Assembly: GCA_044869955.1 (NCBI GenBank)
Contig: JBIOYC010000178.1
Span: 1 to 54,740 of the forward strand
DNA length: 54,740 bases
From: CALMKX01 sp044869955
Lineage (GTDB): Bacteria; Acidobacteriota; Thermoanaerobaculia; Multivoradales; SZUA-115
Direction: 5' to 3'
This document shows positions 39,201 to 49,700 of the stretch, piece after piece. The notes under the pieces are model-generated. The model had not been told where the DNA came from. It did no database searches and saw only the letters and a program-made list of their open reading frames with translations. The position numbers and the translations under genes were made by a program. Numbering within the stretch: the first letter of the stretch is position 1; every line of letters begins with the position of its first letter.

Positions 39201-40705
39201 AGCTGGTGCCCGCGCAGATCTTCGAGCACCACACCATCGCCCGCCTGGCCGAGGTCACGGGCCGCACCGAGACGGTCGGCGCCGAGCAGGGTCCGGTCTC
39301 CGGGGAGATCCCCCTGCTGCCGGCCCAGGCGTGGCTGCTCGAGCAGTGGCCGGAAGGCCCCGGGCATTTCAACCAGGCCCTGCTCCTGGCCGCCGCCGGG
39401 GAGGTGGACGAGCCGGCCCTGGCGCGCGCCCTGGCGGCCCTCGTCGGCCATCACGACGCGCTGCGCGGCCACCTGGTGCGTACCCCCGCGGGCTGGCGCC
39501 AGCGGCTGGCTGGCGTCGAGCAGGCCGCCGCGCTCGAGCTGCTGGACCTCTCCGCGGTGCCGGAGGCGGAGCTCGCCGCCCGCCAGCTGGCGGAGCTCGG
39601 TCGCCTCCAGGCCGGCTTCGACCTCGAGCGCGGCCCCCTCTTCCGCGCCGTGCTGGTGCGCCGCGGCGAGGGCCGGGGCGACCGCCTCTTCCTGCTCGCC
39701 CATCACACCCTGGTCGACGGCGTTTCCTGGCGGGTGCTGCTCGACGACCTGGCGGCGGCCTACCAGCGGGCCCGCCGGGGTGAGGAGCCGGCGCTGCCCC
39801 TCAAGACCACCTCGGTCGCCTTCTGGGCCCAGGCCCTGGCCGAGAGGGCCGGCGCGGAGGCCGCGAGCGGCGCGGCTTGGTGGCTCGATCCCGAGCGCTT
39901 CTCGGCGCCCGCCCTGCCCCTCGAGGGCTCCCTCGAGGCCAACCTGGAGGCCCGCGTCGAGGTGGTCGAGGCGACCCTCGAGCGCCCGGCGACCGAGGCC
40001 CTGCTGCGCCGGGCGGCGAGCTCGGGGCACGGCCTGCAACCCTTCCTGCTCGCCGCCCTGGGCCTCGCCCTCGAGGGCTGGACCGGGGCCGATCGCTTCC
40101 TGATCGAGCTCGAGGGACACGGCCGCGAGCCCTGGCGGGGGGACGTCGACCTCTCCCGCACGGTGGGCTGGCTGACCAGCTTCACCCCCCTCCGGCTCGA
40201 CCTGCGAGGCGATGGCGGGCTCGACGGGCTCGCCGGGCGGATCGCGACCGAGCTGGCCGCGACGCCCGACCGCGGGCTGTCCTGGGGCTTGCTGCGCTAC
40301 CTGGGGTCCGACCTGGAGCTGCGGGAGCGTCTCGCGGCCCTGCCGCGGCCGGCCCTCTCCTTCAACTACCTCGGCCAGCTCGACACCGCGCTCGAGGCCC
40401 GGGGCTGGCTCCAGCCCTGCGGCGAGCCGGTCGGGCCGGCCTACGGTCCCGGGCTGCGTCGCGCCCATCTCCTCGAGGTCAACGCCCTGATCGAGGAAGG
40501 CCGGCTGCGCTGCTTCTGGCGCTTCGGCCGCGACACCCACCACCGGGCCACGGTCGAGTCCCTGGCGCGGGCCTTCGAGGCCGCGTTCGAGACCATGGCG
40601 CCGGCGGCCGTCGAGCCCGGCCCCCGCCCCGGTGACGACGATTTCGGCTGGAACGCGGTCGAGCTCGACCGCATCTCGAAAGCGATCCGCAACTCCCTGG
40701 AGTAG
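36218..40705 (+). CDS. NRPS: inactive C-like domain, A(Asn), T, E
   Basis: This 1495-residue protein installs D-asparagine. Residues 5-425 are condensation-like (LSPQQRRLW, RHEVLRTSF near 56-64), but the HHxxxDG site reads PSLCLDE (139-145): both His are lost and only the Asp remains. This domain is probably not a condensation catalyst; the active C at the end of the previous protein would do that job. The A domain (TSGSTG near 585) has pocket DLTKVGEVGK, a standard Asn code (Asp is second choice). The T domain has LGGDSI (Ser979), the form typical before epimerases. The E domain follows with HHTLVDG (1162), EGHGRE and FNYLGQLD, all intact. The next protein opens with a C domain of the kind that takes D-residues, which fits. 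Start ATG 36218 follows an A/G-rich ribosome site. Confidence 0.92.
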   Translation: MTETAAIQGFRLSPQQRRLWGLGHGATPAWSLLSLVIEGLDDPEPLAVAARAACARHEVLRTSFRRLPGMTEALQVVEDGGRVQVVERPLRPQEDERAWSDCLRAGLATLEAGLDDGPRLFLFWGRCPAGGLCGALVAPSLCLDEPSLDALAREVVLGDLPDESEVLQFADLAAHLCQLEESAEAAEGRLFWQGRTQPVAPARPLPGQRPAPAGPQAAWRARQVTAPVRAALGRLASTWEVPEEAVWLAAWLGLCAQLSGCSPSVWVRTSGRSYEGLERSLGPFSRTLPLTAAAGEGVRWRELARELATQSAELVEWQDFWLAPPALRPALTFTAAAQLPDLGPGARVIDRYVEIEPAPLGLYARPAGEGLRLELRYDGASLPAAEAETWLARLDRLLADLAVRGDGRLGDGLWLSDAEREPLSTPAPEVPPRTLPEQLAERAARHPERPAVRCRDQALSYGELWRQACGLAAHLRQGGVGPETRVAVCLERSLELLPVLLGVLEAGASFVPLDPAWPAERLALVLGESGARWLVTQQRLLERLPAEGLERLAIDAQPALWREAALAELPPPAPASLAYVLYTSGSTGKPKGVMVHHGALAHYLGWCLAAYGLDRGEETARVPVHSSIGFDLTLTSLLAPLAAGAEVVLLDEQQGLEAILEPEEPFALVKITPAHLDLVAHMLPPEGAASWARTLVVGGEALFGESLDFWRRNAPELTIWNEYGPTETTVGCAVHRLRAGAVEPGPVPIGRPIAGSTLAVVNGLGQPVAAEVAGELWIGGPGVGRGYFASPGQTAERFRPDPWATVPGARAYASGDRVERLPGGALRFLGRLDGQVKIRGFRLELGEVEAALLAQPAVREAVVLVRTDPAGKPRLAAYVVPREGAVLDPEALRGALGQILLDAMVPSAIVELATLPLTRNGKVDRGALPEPSWEGRTAEGPYLAPRNAVETVLAEVWAGLLGRERVGVDEDFFALGGDSILAIQAVARASRRGVKLVPAQIFEHHTIARLAEVTGRTETVGAEQGPVSGEIPLLPAQAWLLEQWPEGPGHFNQALLLAAAGEVDEPALARALAALVGHHDALRGHLVRTPAGWRQRLAGVEQAAALELLDLSAVPEAELAARQLAELGRLQAGFDLERGPLFRAVLVRRGEGRGDRLFLLAHHTLVDGVSWRVLLDDLAAAYQRARRGEEPALPLKTTSVAFWAQALAERAGAEAASGAAWWLDPERFSAPALPLEGSLEANLEARVEVVEATLERPATEALLRRAASSGHGLQPFLLAALGLALEGWTGADRFLIELEGHGREPWRGDVDLSRTVGWLTSFTPLRLDLRGDGGLDGLAGRIATELAATPDRGLSWGLLRYLGSDLELRERLAALPRPALSFNYLGQLDTALEARGWLQPCGEPVGPAYGPGLRRAHLLEVNALIEEGRLRCFWRFGRDTHHRATVESLARAFEAAFETMAPAAVEPGPRPGDDDFGWNAVELDRISKAIRNSLE

Positions 40706-40711
40706 GTCCTG

Positions 40712-43700
40712 ATGACGCAAGCGGCGGTCGAAGACTTCTATCCTCTCTCGCCCCTCCAGCAGGGGCTGCTGTTCCATCACCTCTACGAGCCCAGCTCGTC
40801 GGCCTACTTCGAGCAGCTGACCTGGGGGGTGAGCGGTCCGCTCGATCGCCCCGCGCTGCTCGCCGCCTGGCAGCGCGCGATCGAGCGGCACGGCGTGCTG
40901 CGCACCGCCTTCCTCTGGCAGGACCTCGACTCGCCGGTGCAGGTGGTGCACCGTGCCGTCACCCTGCCCTTCGAAGAGCTGGACTGGAGCGACCTCCCCG
41001 AGCCGGAGCGGGCGGCGCGTCTCGAGGCCTTTCTGGCGCAGGACCGGGCGCGTGGCTTCGACCTCACGCGGCCACCGCTGATGCGGCTGGCGCTGATCTG
41101 CCTCGACCCCGGCCAGCACCTGATGGTGTGGAGCCACCATCACCTGATCCTCGACGGCTGGTCGGTCACGTCGCTGCTCGCCGAGGTGGGGGTGATCTAC
41201 GAGGCCCTCTCCCAGGGCCACGAGCCCGTCCTGCCGGCGCCGCCGCCGCCCTACCGCAACTACCTCCGTTGGCTGCACCGGCAGGACCTGGCGGCTGCCG
41301 AGCGCTACTGGCGCTGCCAGCTCGGCAGGGTCGTGGAGCCGACGCCCCTGCCCCTGGCCAGCGAGCCCGGCGGCGCCCCCCCGGGTGCCGACTACGGGCG
41401 GGCCGCGGCCTTCGTCTCGGCGGCCGGCACGCGCGCCCTGGAAGCCTTCGCCCGCCAGTGGGGGCTGACCCTCAACACCCTGGTGGTGGGGGCGTGGGCG
41501 CTCTTCCTGGCCCGCTTCGCCGGGCAGGAGGAGGCCGTGCTGGGGGTGACCGTCTCCGGCCGCCCGGCCGAGCTGCCCGGCGTCGAGAGCATCCTCGGCG
41601 TCTTCATCAACACCCTCCCCCTGCGCGTGGCGGTGGGCGACCGCGACCGCCTCGGCGAGTGGCTGGTCGGGCTCCAGCGCCGGCAGGCCGAGATGCGCGC
41701 CTACGAGTACAGCCCCCTCGCCTCGGTGCAGGGCTGGAGCGCCCTGCCGCCGGGGCAGCGGCTGTTCTCGAGCATCCTGGTGTTCCAGAACCGGCCGGTC
41801 GCCGAGCTCTCGGCCGGCTCGGACGTCGGCTCGTCGATCGGCGGCCTGAGCTTCTTCGAGCGCACCGACTACCCGCTGACCCTGATGTCCGGCCCCGGCC
41901 CCCGGCTCTGGCTGGAGGCCCTGTTCGAGACCCGCTGTTACGACCCGGCCACGATCCGCGGCCTGCTCGAGCGCTTTCGGTGCCTGCTCGAGGGCCTGCC
42001 CGGCCAGGGTGACCAACCGCTCGGACGCATCTCCCTGCTGTCGAGCGAGGAGCGCCATCAGCTGCTGAACGGCTGGAACGCCACCGAGCGCCCCTACCAG
42101 GGTGCCGCCTCGCTGGCGGCCCTGGTCGAGGCGCAGGCGGAGCGCACCCCGGCGGCCCCGGCCCTGGTTGCCGAGGGGGAGACCTGGAGCTACGCCGAGC
42201 TGATGGCCCGGGCCCTCTCCCTCGCGGCCGCGCTCGCGCGCCGTGGTGCCGGCGTCGAGAGCCGGGTGGCGGTCTGCCTGCCGCGGGGGCCGTGGATGGC
42301 GGCGGCCGTGCTGGCGACCCTGCGCGCCGGGGCGGCCTACGTGCCCCTCGACCCGAGCTATCCGGCGGAGCGGCTGGCGCTCATGCTGGGGGACTCCGGC
42401 GCCGCCCTGCTGGTGTCGGTCCAGGAGCTCGCGGCGAGGCTGCCGGCGAGCGAGCTGCCCACCCTCTGGCTCGACCGGCCCGGGCCGGCGGAGGTCGGGG
42501 CCCCAGCCCCTCCCCTCGCCGTGCCGTCCGAGGCCCTGGCCTACGTGATCTTCACCTCCGGCTCCACCGGCCGGCCCAAGGGCGTGGCGATGACCCAGGG
42601 GGCGCTGCTCAACCTGCTCGCCTGGCAGCTCGAGCGCTCGCCCCGGCCCGCGGCCAGGACCCTGCAGCTGGCGCCGCTGTCGTTCGACGTCTCGTTCCAG
42701 GAGATGCTCTCGACCTGGGCCGCCGGCGGCTGCCTGGTGCTCGCCAGCGAGGGACAGCGGCGCGACCCGGAGGCCCTGCTCGAGCACCTCGAGCGCCAGC
42801 GCGTCGAGCGCCTCTTCCTGCCCTTCGTGGCCCTGCGCCAGCTTGCCGAGGCGGCGGCGCTGGTGGACCGCGTGCCCCCCGACCTCCGCGAGGTGATCAC
42901 CGCCGGCGAGCAGCTGCGGGTGACGCCCGAGATCGCCCGCTTCTTCGCTCGCCTGCCGGCGGCGACCCTCGACAACCAATACGGTCCGTCGGAGAGCCAC
43001 GTGGTGACCGCCTACCGGCTGGCCGGAGAGTCCGCGGACTGGCCGGCCCTGCCGCCTATCGGCCGCCCGATCGCCAACGCCCGCTGCCGGGTGCTCGACC
43101 GCACCCTCGAGCCGGTGCCGGCGGGTGTGCCCGGCGAGCTCTGGCTGGGCGGCGCCTGCCTCGGCCGCGGCTATCTCGGGCGGCCGGGCCTGACCGCCGA
43201 GCGCTTCCTGCCCGACCCCCACGCCGCGCGGCCGGGGGAGCGGCTCTATCGCACGGGGGACCTGGCACGCCACCGCGCCGACGGCGAGGTCGAGTTCTTG
43301 GGCCGTGTCGACGAGCAGGTCAAAGTGCGCGGCTATCGGGTCGAGCCCGGCGAGGTCGAGGCCGCGCTCGGGCAGCTGCCGGGGATCCGCCAGGCGACCG
43401 TCACGGCGCGCCAGGACGGCGACGGCGGCCGCTCGCTGGTCGCCTTCCTGGTGGCCGACGGGCCGCCACTCGCCGTGGCCGAGCTGCGCGCTCGCCTGCT
43501 CGAGAGGCTGCCCGAGTTCATGGTCCCCGCGGCCCTGGTCTTCGTCGAGGCGATCCCGCTGACGCCGAGCGGCAAGGTCGACCGGCGCGCCCTGCCGGTC
43601 GTCGCCCTCGGTCGCGAGGCTCTGGGCACCGAGCTGGTGCCGCCGCGCACCCCGCTCGAGCGGGTCGTGGCGGAGATCTACCAGGAGGTGCTGGGGGTCG

Positions 43701-46700
43701 AGCGGGTGGGAGCCCTGGACGACTTCTTCCTGCTCGGCGGCCACTCCCTCAAGGCCATCCAGGTGGCCACCCGCGCCCGCCGGGCGATCGAGGCCGAGGT
43801 GTCGCTGCGGCTGGTCTTCGAGCACCCCACGGTCGAGGGCCTGGCGCGGGCCCTGGGTGGGCTGGTGGGAGGCGGGCTGGCGGTGCTGCCACCGATCCCG
43901 GCGCGCGAGCCGGCGCCGACCGCACCCCTGACCTACTCGCAGGAGCGCCTGTGGTTCCTCGACCAGCTGGAGCCGGGGCAGGCGGCCTACAACATCCCGC
44001 TCACCCTGCGGCTGGCCGGATCCCTCGACATCGCGGCCCTGGCGGCGGCGTTGGCCGAGGTGGTCGCCCGCCACCAGATCCTGCGCACGGTCTTCGAGTC
44101 CGAGGCCGGGCAGCCGGTGCAGCGGGTGCTGCCGGCACGGCCGGTCCGGCTGCCGGTCGTCGACCTCTCGGGCCTGCGGGCGGAGCCGCGAGGGGAAGTG
44201 GCCGCCGTCCTGCTCGAGCGAGCCGTGCGTGCCCCCTTCGACCTCGGGCGCGGGCCGCTGATGCGCCAGCTGTTGCTGCGTGAGGCCGCCGGCCGCCACG
44301 TCCTGCTGGCGGTGCAGCACCACATCGTCTCGGACGGCTGGTCCCTCGGCCTGCTCAAGCAGGAGATCAGCCAGCTCTACTCGGCCTTCGCCGCCCGCCG
44401 GCCGAGCCCGCTCGCGCCGCCCTCCCGCCACTACGCGGACTTCGCGGTGTGGCAACGGCGCTGGCTGCGCGACGAGGCGCTGGCCGCCGAGCTCGCCTAC
44501 TGGCGCGAGGCCCTGGCGGGAGCGCCGACGGTGCTCGAGCTGCCCACCGACCATCCCCGGCCGGCGGTGCTCAGCCACCGCGGGGCGCAGCTCTTCGTCG
44601 GCGTCGAGCCGGCCGCGACCGCCCGCCTCGCCGAGCTCGCCCAGCGCGAAGGGGCCACCCCCTTCATGGCCCTGCTCGGCGTCTTCGGCGTGCTGCTCGG
44701 CCGCTGGAGCGGCCAGGACGACCTGCTGGTGGGCACGCCGATCGCCAACCGCAATCGCGCCGAGCTCGAGGGCATGATCGGCTTCCTGGTCAACACCCTG
44801 GTGTTGCGCGTCCGCCTGGGGAGCCGGCCGAGCTTCGCCGGCCTGCTGGGGCGCCTGCGCGAGACGACGCTCGGCGCCTACGCCCACCAGGACGTGCCCT
44901 TCGAGCAGTTGGTGGAGGAGCTGGCGCCGGAGCGGCACCTCAACCGCTCGCCGCTCTTCCAGGCCATGCTCATCCTGCAGAACGCCCCCGAGGGGGAGGG
45001 CGACTTGCCGGGGCTCGAGACCTCCCGCGTGCGGGTGGGCACCGCCAGCGCGAAATTCGATCTCACCCTCTCCCTCGAGGAGAGGCGGGACGGCGGCCTC
45101 GCCGGCTACCTCGAATACAGCACGGACCTCTTCGAGGAGGCGACCCTGGCCCGCCTCTGGCGGGGTTTCGAGACCCTTCTCGGGGCGCTGGCGGCGGGCT
45201 CGGCGGAGGCGGTCGAGGCGCTGCCCTGCATGCCCGCCGCGGAACGGGAACAGCTGGTCCGCGAGCTGGGCGCCGGGCCGGTGGCGCCGATCCCCAAGGC
45301 GACGCTACCCGGCCGCTTCTTCGCCCAGGCCCGGCGCACCCCCGAGGCCACGGCAGTCTGGGCCGGTGGCCGGGAGGTCCGCTACCGCGAGCTCGCCGAG
45401 CAGGCGGCGCGGGTGCGGGACCGCCTGCTCGCCCGCGGCTTGGCGCCGGAGCAGCCGGTCGCGGTCTGTCTCGGGCGGCGGCCCGAGCTGCTCGCCGTGG
45501 CGCTGGGCGCGATGGCGGCCGGCGGCGTCTACCTGCCCCTCGATCCCCGGCAGCCACCGGCGCGGCTCGCCGGTCTGGTGGCGGACGCCCGGCCGGCCCT
45601 GGTGATCGTCGAGGCGGCGACGCGCGCCCTCGCCGGGGCCGCCGGCCTGCCCGTGGTTGAGGTCGAGGCCCTGCTCGCCGAGCCGGCCGCCGGGCGCGAG
45701 CTCGAGGTCTCGCCGATGCAGGCGGCCTACGTGATCTTCACCTCCGGCTCGACCGGCCGGCCCAAGGGCGTGGTGGTGGAGCATCGGGCGATCGTCAACC
45801 GTCTGGCCTGGGGCCAGCGGGCCTATCCCCTCGAGCCGGCCGACCGTGTCGCCCTGATCGCCTCGATCGGCTTCGATTTTTCGATCTGGGAGCTGTTCGC
45901 GCCCCTGGTGGTGGGCGCCTCGGTGGTGCTGCCGGCGGCCGAGGACGTGCTGGCCCTGGCCGTGGAGCTGGAGGCCACCGGCACCACCGTCGCCCACTTC
46001 GTCCCCTCGGTGCTCCAGGCCCTCGTCGAGACCGGCCGGCTGGCCGCGCTCGGCCAGCTCCGCCTGCTCTTCGCTGGCGGCGAGGCCCTGCCGCGCGAGC
46101 TCGCGCGGCGGGTGGTCGCGGAGACCGGCGCCCGGCTGTGGAACCAGTACGGGCCGACCGAGGCGACGGTGGACGCCACGGCCTTGCGCTGCGAGCCGGA
46201 GGCGCTGGCCGCCGGCCCCGCCGTGGTGCCGATCGGCGGCCCGATCGACAACCTGCGGGCCCTGGTCTGCGGGCCGGACGGGCGTCTCCAGCCTCTCGGG
46301 GTGCCCGGCGAGCTGGTGCTCGGGGGCGTGGGCCTGGCGCGCGGCTATCTCGCCCGCCCCGGCTTGACCGCGGAGCGCTTCGTGCCCGATCCCGAGGCCG
46401 CCAACCCCGGCCAGCGGCGCTACCGCACGGGCGACCGAGTGCGCTGGGGACCTTCCGGCGCGCTCGAGTTCCTGGGTCGCCTCGACCAGCAGGTCAAGTT
46501 GCGCGGCGTGCGCATCGAGCTCGGGGAGGTGGAGCACGCTCTGCGCCAGCTCCCAGGTGTGCGGGAGGCGGCGGTCCTGCTGGCCGGCGAGGGGAGCGCG
46601 GCGCGGCTGGTGGCCTACTTCGTGGGCGAGGCCGAGGGCGCGGAGCTCGCCGCGGCGCTGGCGCGGCAGCTGCCGGAGGTCATGGTGCCGGGCCTCTTCG

Positions 46701-49700
46701 TGCGCCTCGAAGGGCTGCCGCGCAGCGCGGCCGGCAAGCTCGACCGCCGCGCCCTGCCGGCGCCGGCCGAGCCGGCCGCAGTGCCAGGAGCGCCGCTCGA
46801 GGGCGAGGTCGAGGAGGTGCTGGGGGAGCTGTTCGGGCAGCTGCTCGGGCACCCGCGGGTGACGGCCGGCGACGACTTCTTCGCCCTCGGCGGGCATTCC
46901 CTGCTCGCCGCGAGGCTGGTGCACGCGATCGGCGCCCGTCTGGGAGTGGCCGTGCCCCTGCGCACCCTCTTCCAGACTCCGACCCTCGGCGCCCTGGCGG
47001 CGGAGGTGCGGCGGCTGCGGGCCAGCCGCGGAGAAGGCGAGCTCGACCAGCCCCTGCCGACCCTGGTCCCCGACCCTTCGGCGCGCTTCGAGCCCTTCGC
47101 CATGACCGAGGTGCAACAGGCCTATTGGGTGGGCCGCTCGGGCGACTTCGAGCTGGGCAACGTGGCCCCCCACAGCTACGTCGAGTACGACCTGCGCGGC
47201 CTCGACCTCGAGCGCTTCGAGGCGGCGCTGCGCAGTCTGATCGAGCGCCACGACCTGCTGCGCGCCGTGGTGCGCCCGGACGGCCGGATGCAGGTGCTGA
47301 GCGAGGTGCCGGCCTACCGCCTCGAGCGCCACGACCTGCGCGGCCTGCCGGCGGCCGAGGGCGAGGCCCGGCTGGCGGCCCTGCGCGAGCGGCTCTCCCA
47401 TCAGGTGCTCGACGCCTCGCGCTGGCCCCTCTTCGAGCTGCATGCCACCCTGCTCGAGGACGGGGTGATCCGCCTCCACGTTTCCACCGATGCACTGATC
47501 CGCGACGGCTGGAGCATGTGGTTGCTGATGGGGGAGCTGCGCCAGGCCTATCGGCAGCCGGAGCGGCGGTTGCCGCCTCTCGAGCTGAGCTTCCGCGACT
47601 ACGTGCTCGCCGAGCAAGCCCTGCGCACGACGCCGCTCTACGCGCGGGCCCTCGAGTCGTGGCGGGGCCGCCTGGCCGATCTGCCCGCCGGTCCGGAGCT
47701 GCCGCTCGAGCGCGACCCCTCGACCGTCGCCCGGCCGACCTTCGTGCGCTGGACGGCGAGCCTGGACGCCGACCCTTGGCGGCGGCTCAAGGCACGGGTC
47801 GGAGGCGCGGGGCTCACCCCCTCCGCCTTCATTCTGGCGGCCTTCTCGCGGGTGCTCGCGGCCTGGTGCAAGAGCCCGCGCTTCACCCTGGTGCTGACGC
47901 TGTTCAACCGCCTGCCCCTGCACCCGCAGGTCAACGCCCTGGTGGGGGACTTCACCTCGACTGTCCTGCTCGCCGTCGAGGACGCCGCGGCCGGCACCTT
48001 CGAGGCCGCCGGCCGCCGCCTACAGGACCGCCTGTGGCACGACCTCGACCATCGCCTGGTCAGCGGCGTGACGGTGCTGCGCGAGCTGGCGCGCGCCCGC
48101 GGCGTGCTCGCCGGCGGTCTCTTCCCGGTGGTGGTCACCAGCACCCTGGGCCTGCACGACGAGGCGCCAGGGGCGGCCGGGGCGAAGGCCGGCGGCGAAT
48201 CGGGCGTCGAGGCCCGGGTGGTCTTCCACATCTCTCAGACGCCGCAGGTCTGGCTCGACCATCAGGTGCTCGAGCACGAGGGGCGCCTGGTCTTCAACTG
48301 GGACGTGGTCGCGGAGCTCTTCCCGCCGGGCCTGATCGACGCCATGTTCGACGCCTACCGGCGCCTGCTCGCCGAGCTCGCCGCCGGCGAGGAGGCCTGG
48401 ACGGGAGCGCGGCGCCCCCTGGTGGGGAGCGATTGGCTCGAGGTCGTCGCCGGCCGCGACCGCTCGGCCGAGCCGGTACCCGAGGGCCTGATGCACGGCC
48501 CGATCGCCGAGCAGGCGCGGCGGCGGCCGGAGGCCCCGGCCGTGATCGCGCCCGACCTCACGCTGAGCTACCGCCAGCTCGACCGCCTGGCCAACCGCCT
48601 GGCCCGGCGGCTGCTGGCTCGCGGCGCGCGGCGCAACGCGTTGGTGGCGGTGGTGATGGAGAAGGGCTGGGAGCAGGCGGTCGCCACCCTGGCCATCCTG
48701 CGCGCCGGCGCCGCCTACCTGCCGATCGACCCGGGCTATCCCGCCGAGCGGCTGCGCTCCCTGCTCGAGATCGGCGAGGCCTCGCTGGCGCTGACCCAGC
48801 CCTGGCTCGAGGCGCGGCTCGGCTGGCCCGCGGGCGTCAGCCGCCTGGTGGTCGAGGCCGAGGCCACGGCCGAGGAGGACGACGCGCCGCCCGTCGTGCA
48901 GCAGGAGCCGGGGGACCTGGCCTACGTGATCTTCACCTCGGGCTCGACCGGTCAGCCCAAGGGGGTGATGATCGACCACCGCGGCGCCCTCAACACGCTG
49001 CTGGAGGTCAACCGGCGCTTCGACGTCGGCCCCGAGGACCGGGTGCTGGCGGTCTCGGCCCTCAACTTCGACCTCTCGGTCTGGGACCTCTTCGGCATCC
49101 TGGCGGCGGGCGGCGCCGTGGTGGTGCCCGCCGCCGCCGACGAGCGGGATCCCGCCCACTGGCTGGAGCGCATCACGACCCAGCGGGTGACGGTGTGGAA
49201 CACCGTGCCGGCCCTGATGGTGATGCTGGTCGAGTACCTGGCCGCCCGCGAGGGCCGCCGGCCCGATCCCTTGCGCCTGGCGCTGCTGTCGGGCGACTGG
49301 CTCCCCCTCGGCCTGCCGGAGCGGCTGTGGGAGCTCGCGCCGGGCCTGTCGATCGTCAGCCTCGGCGGCGCCACCGAGGCCTCGATCTGGTCGATCCTCT
49401 ATCCGATCGAGCGCGTCGATCCGGCCTGGAAGAGCATCCCCTACGGCTCGGCCATGGCGGGGCAGTCGCTCAGCGTGCGAGATTCGACCCTCGAGGTCCG
49501 CCCGCCCTGGGTGCCGGGCGAGCTGTACGTCGGCGGTGCCGGCCTCGCCCTCGGCTACTGGCGAGACGCCGAACGCACGGCGGCGGCGTTCGTCCGCCAC
49601 CCGCGCACCGGCGAGCGGCTCTATCGCACCGGCGACCTCGGCCGCTACTTCGCCGACGGCATCATCGAGTTCCTCGGCCGCGAGGACCTCCAGGTGAAGG

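Noticed and set aside
36218..40705. D-Asn prodrug start module like ClbN or XcnA (C-A(Asn)-T-E)
   Set aside because: The domain order is similar, but the N-terminal C-like domain lacks HHxxxDG and could not acylate Asn. The module sits mid-line, and no ClbP-type peptidase is visible in the window.
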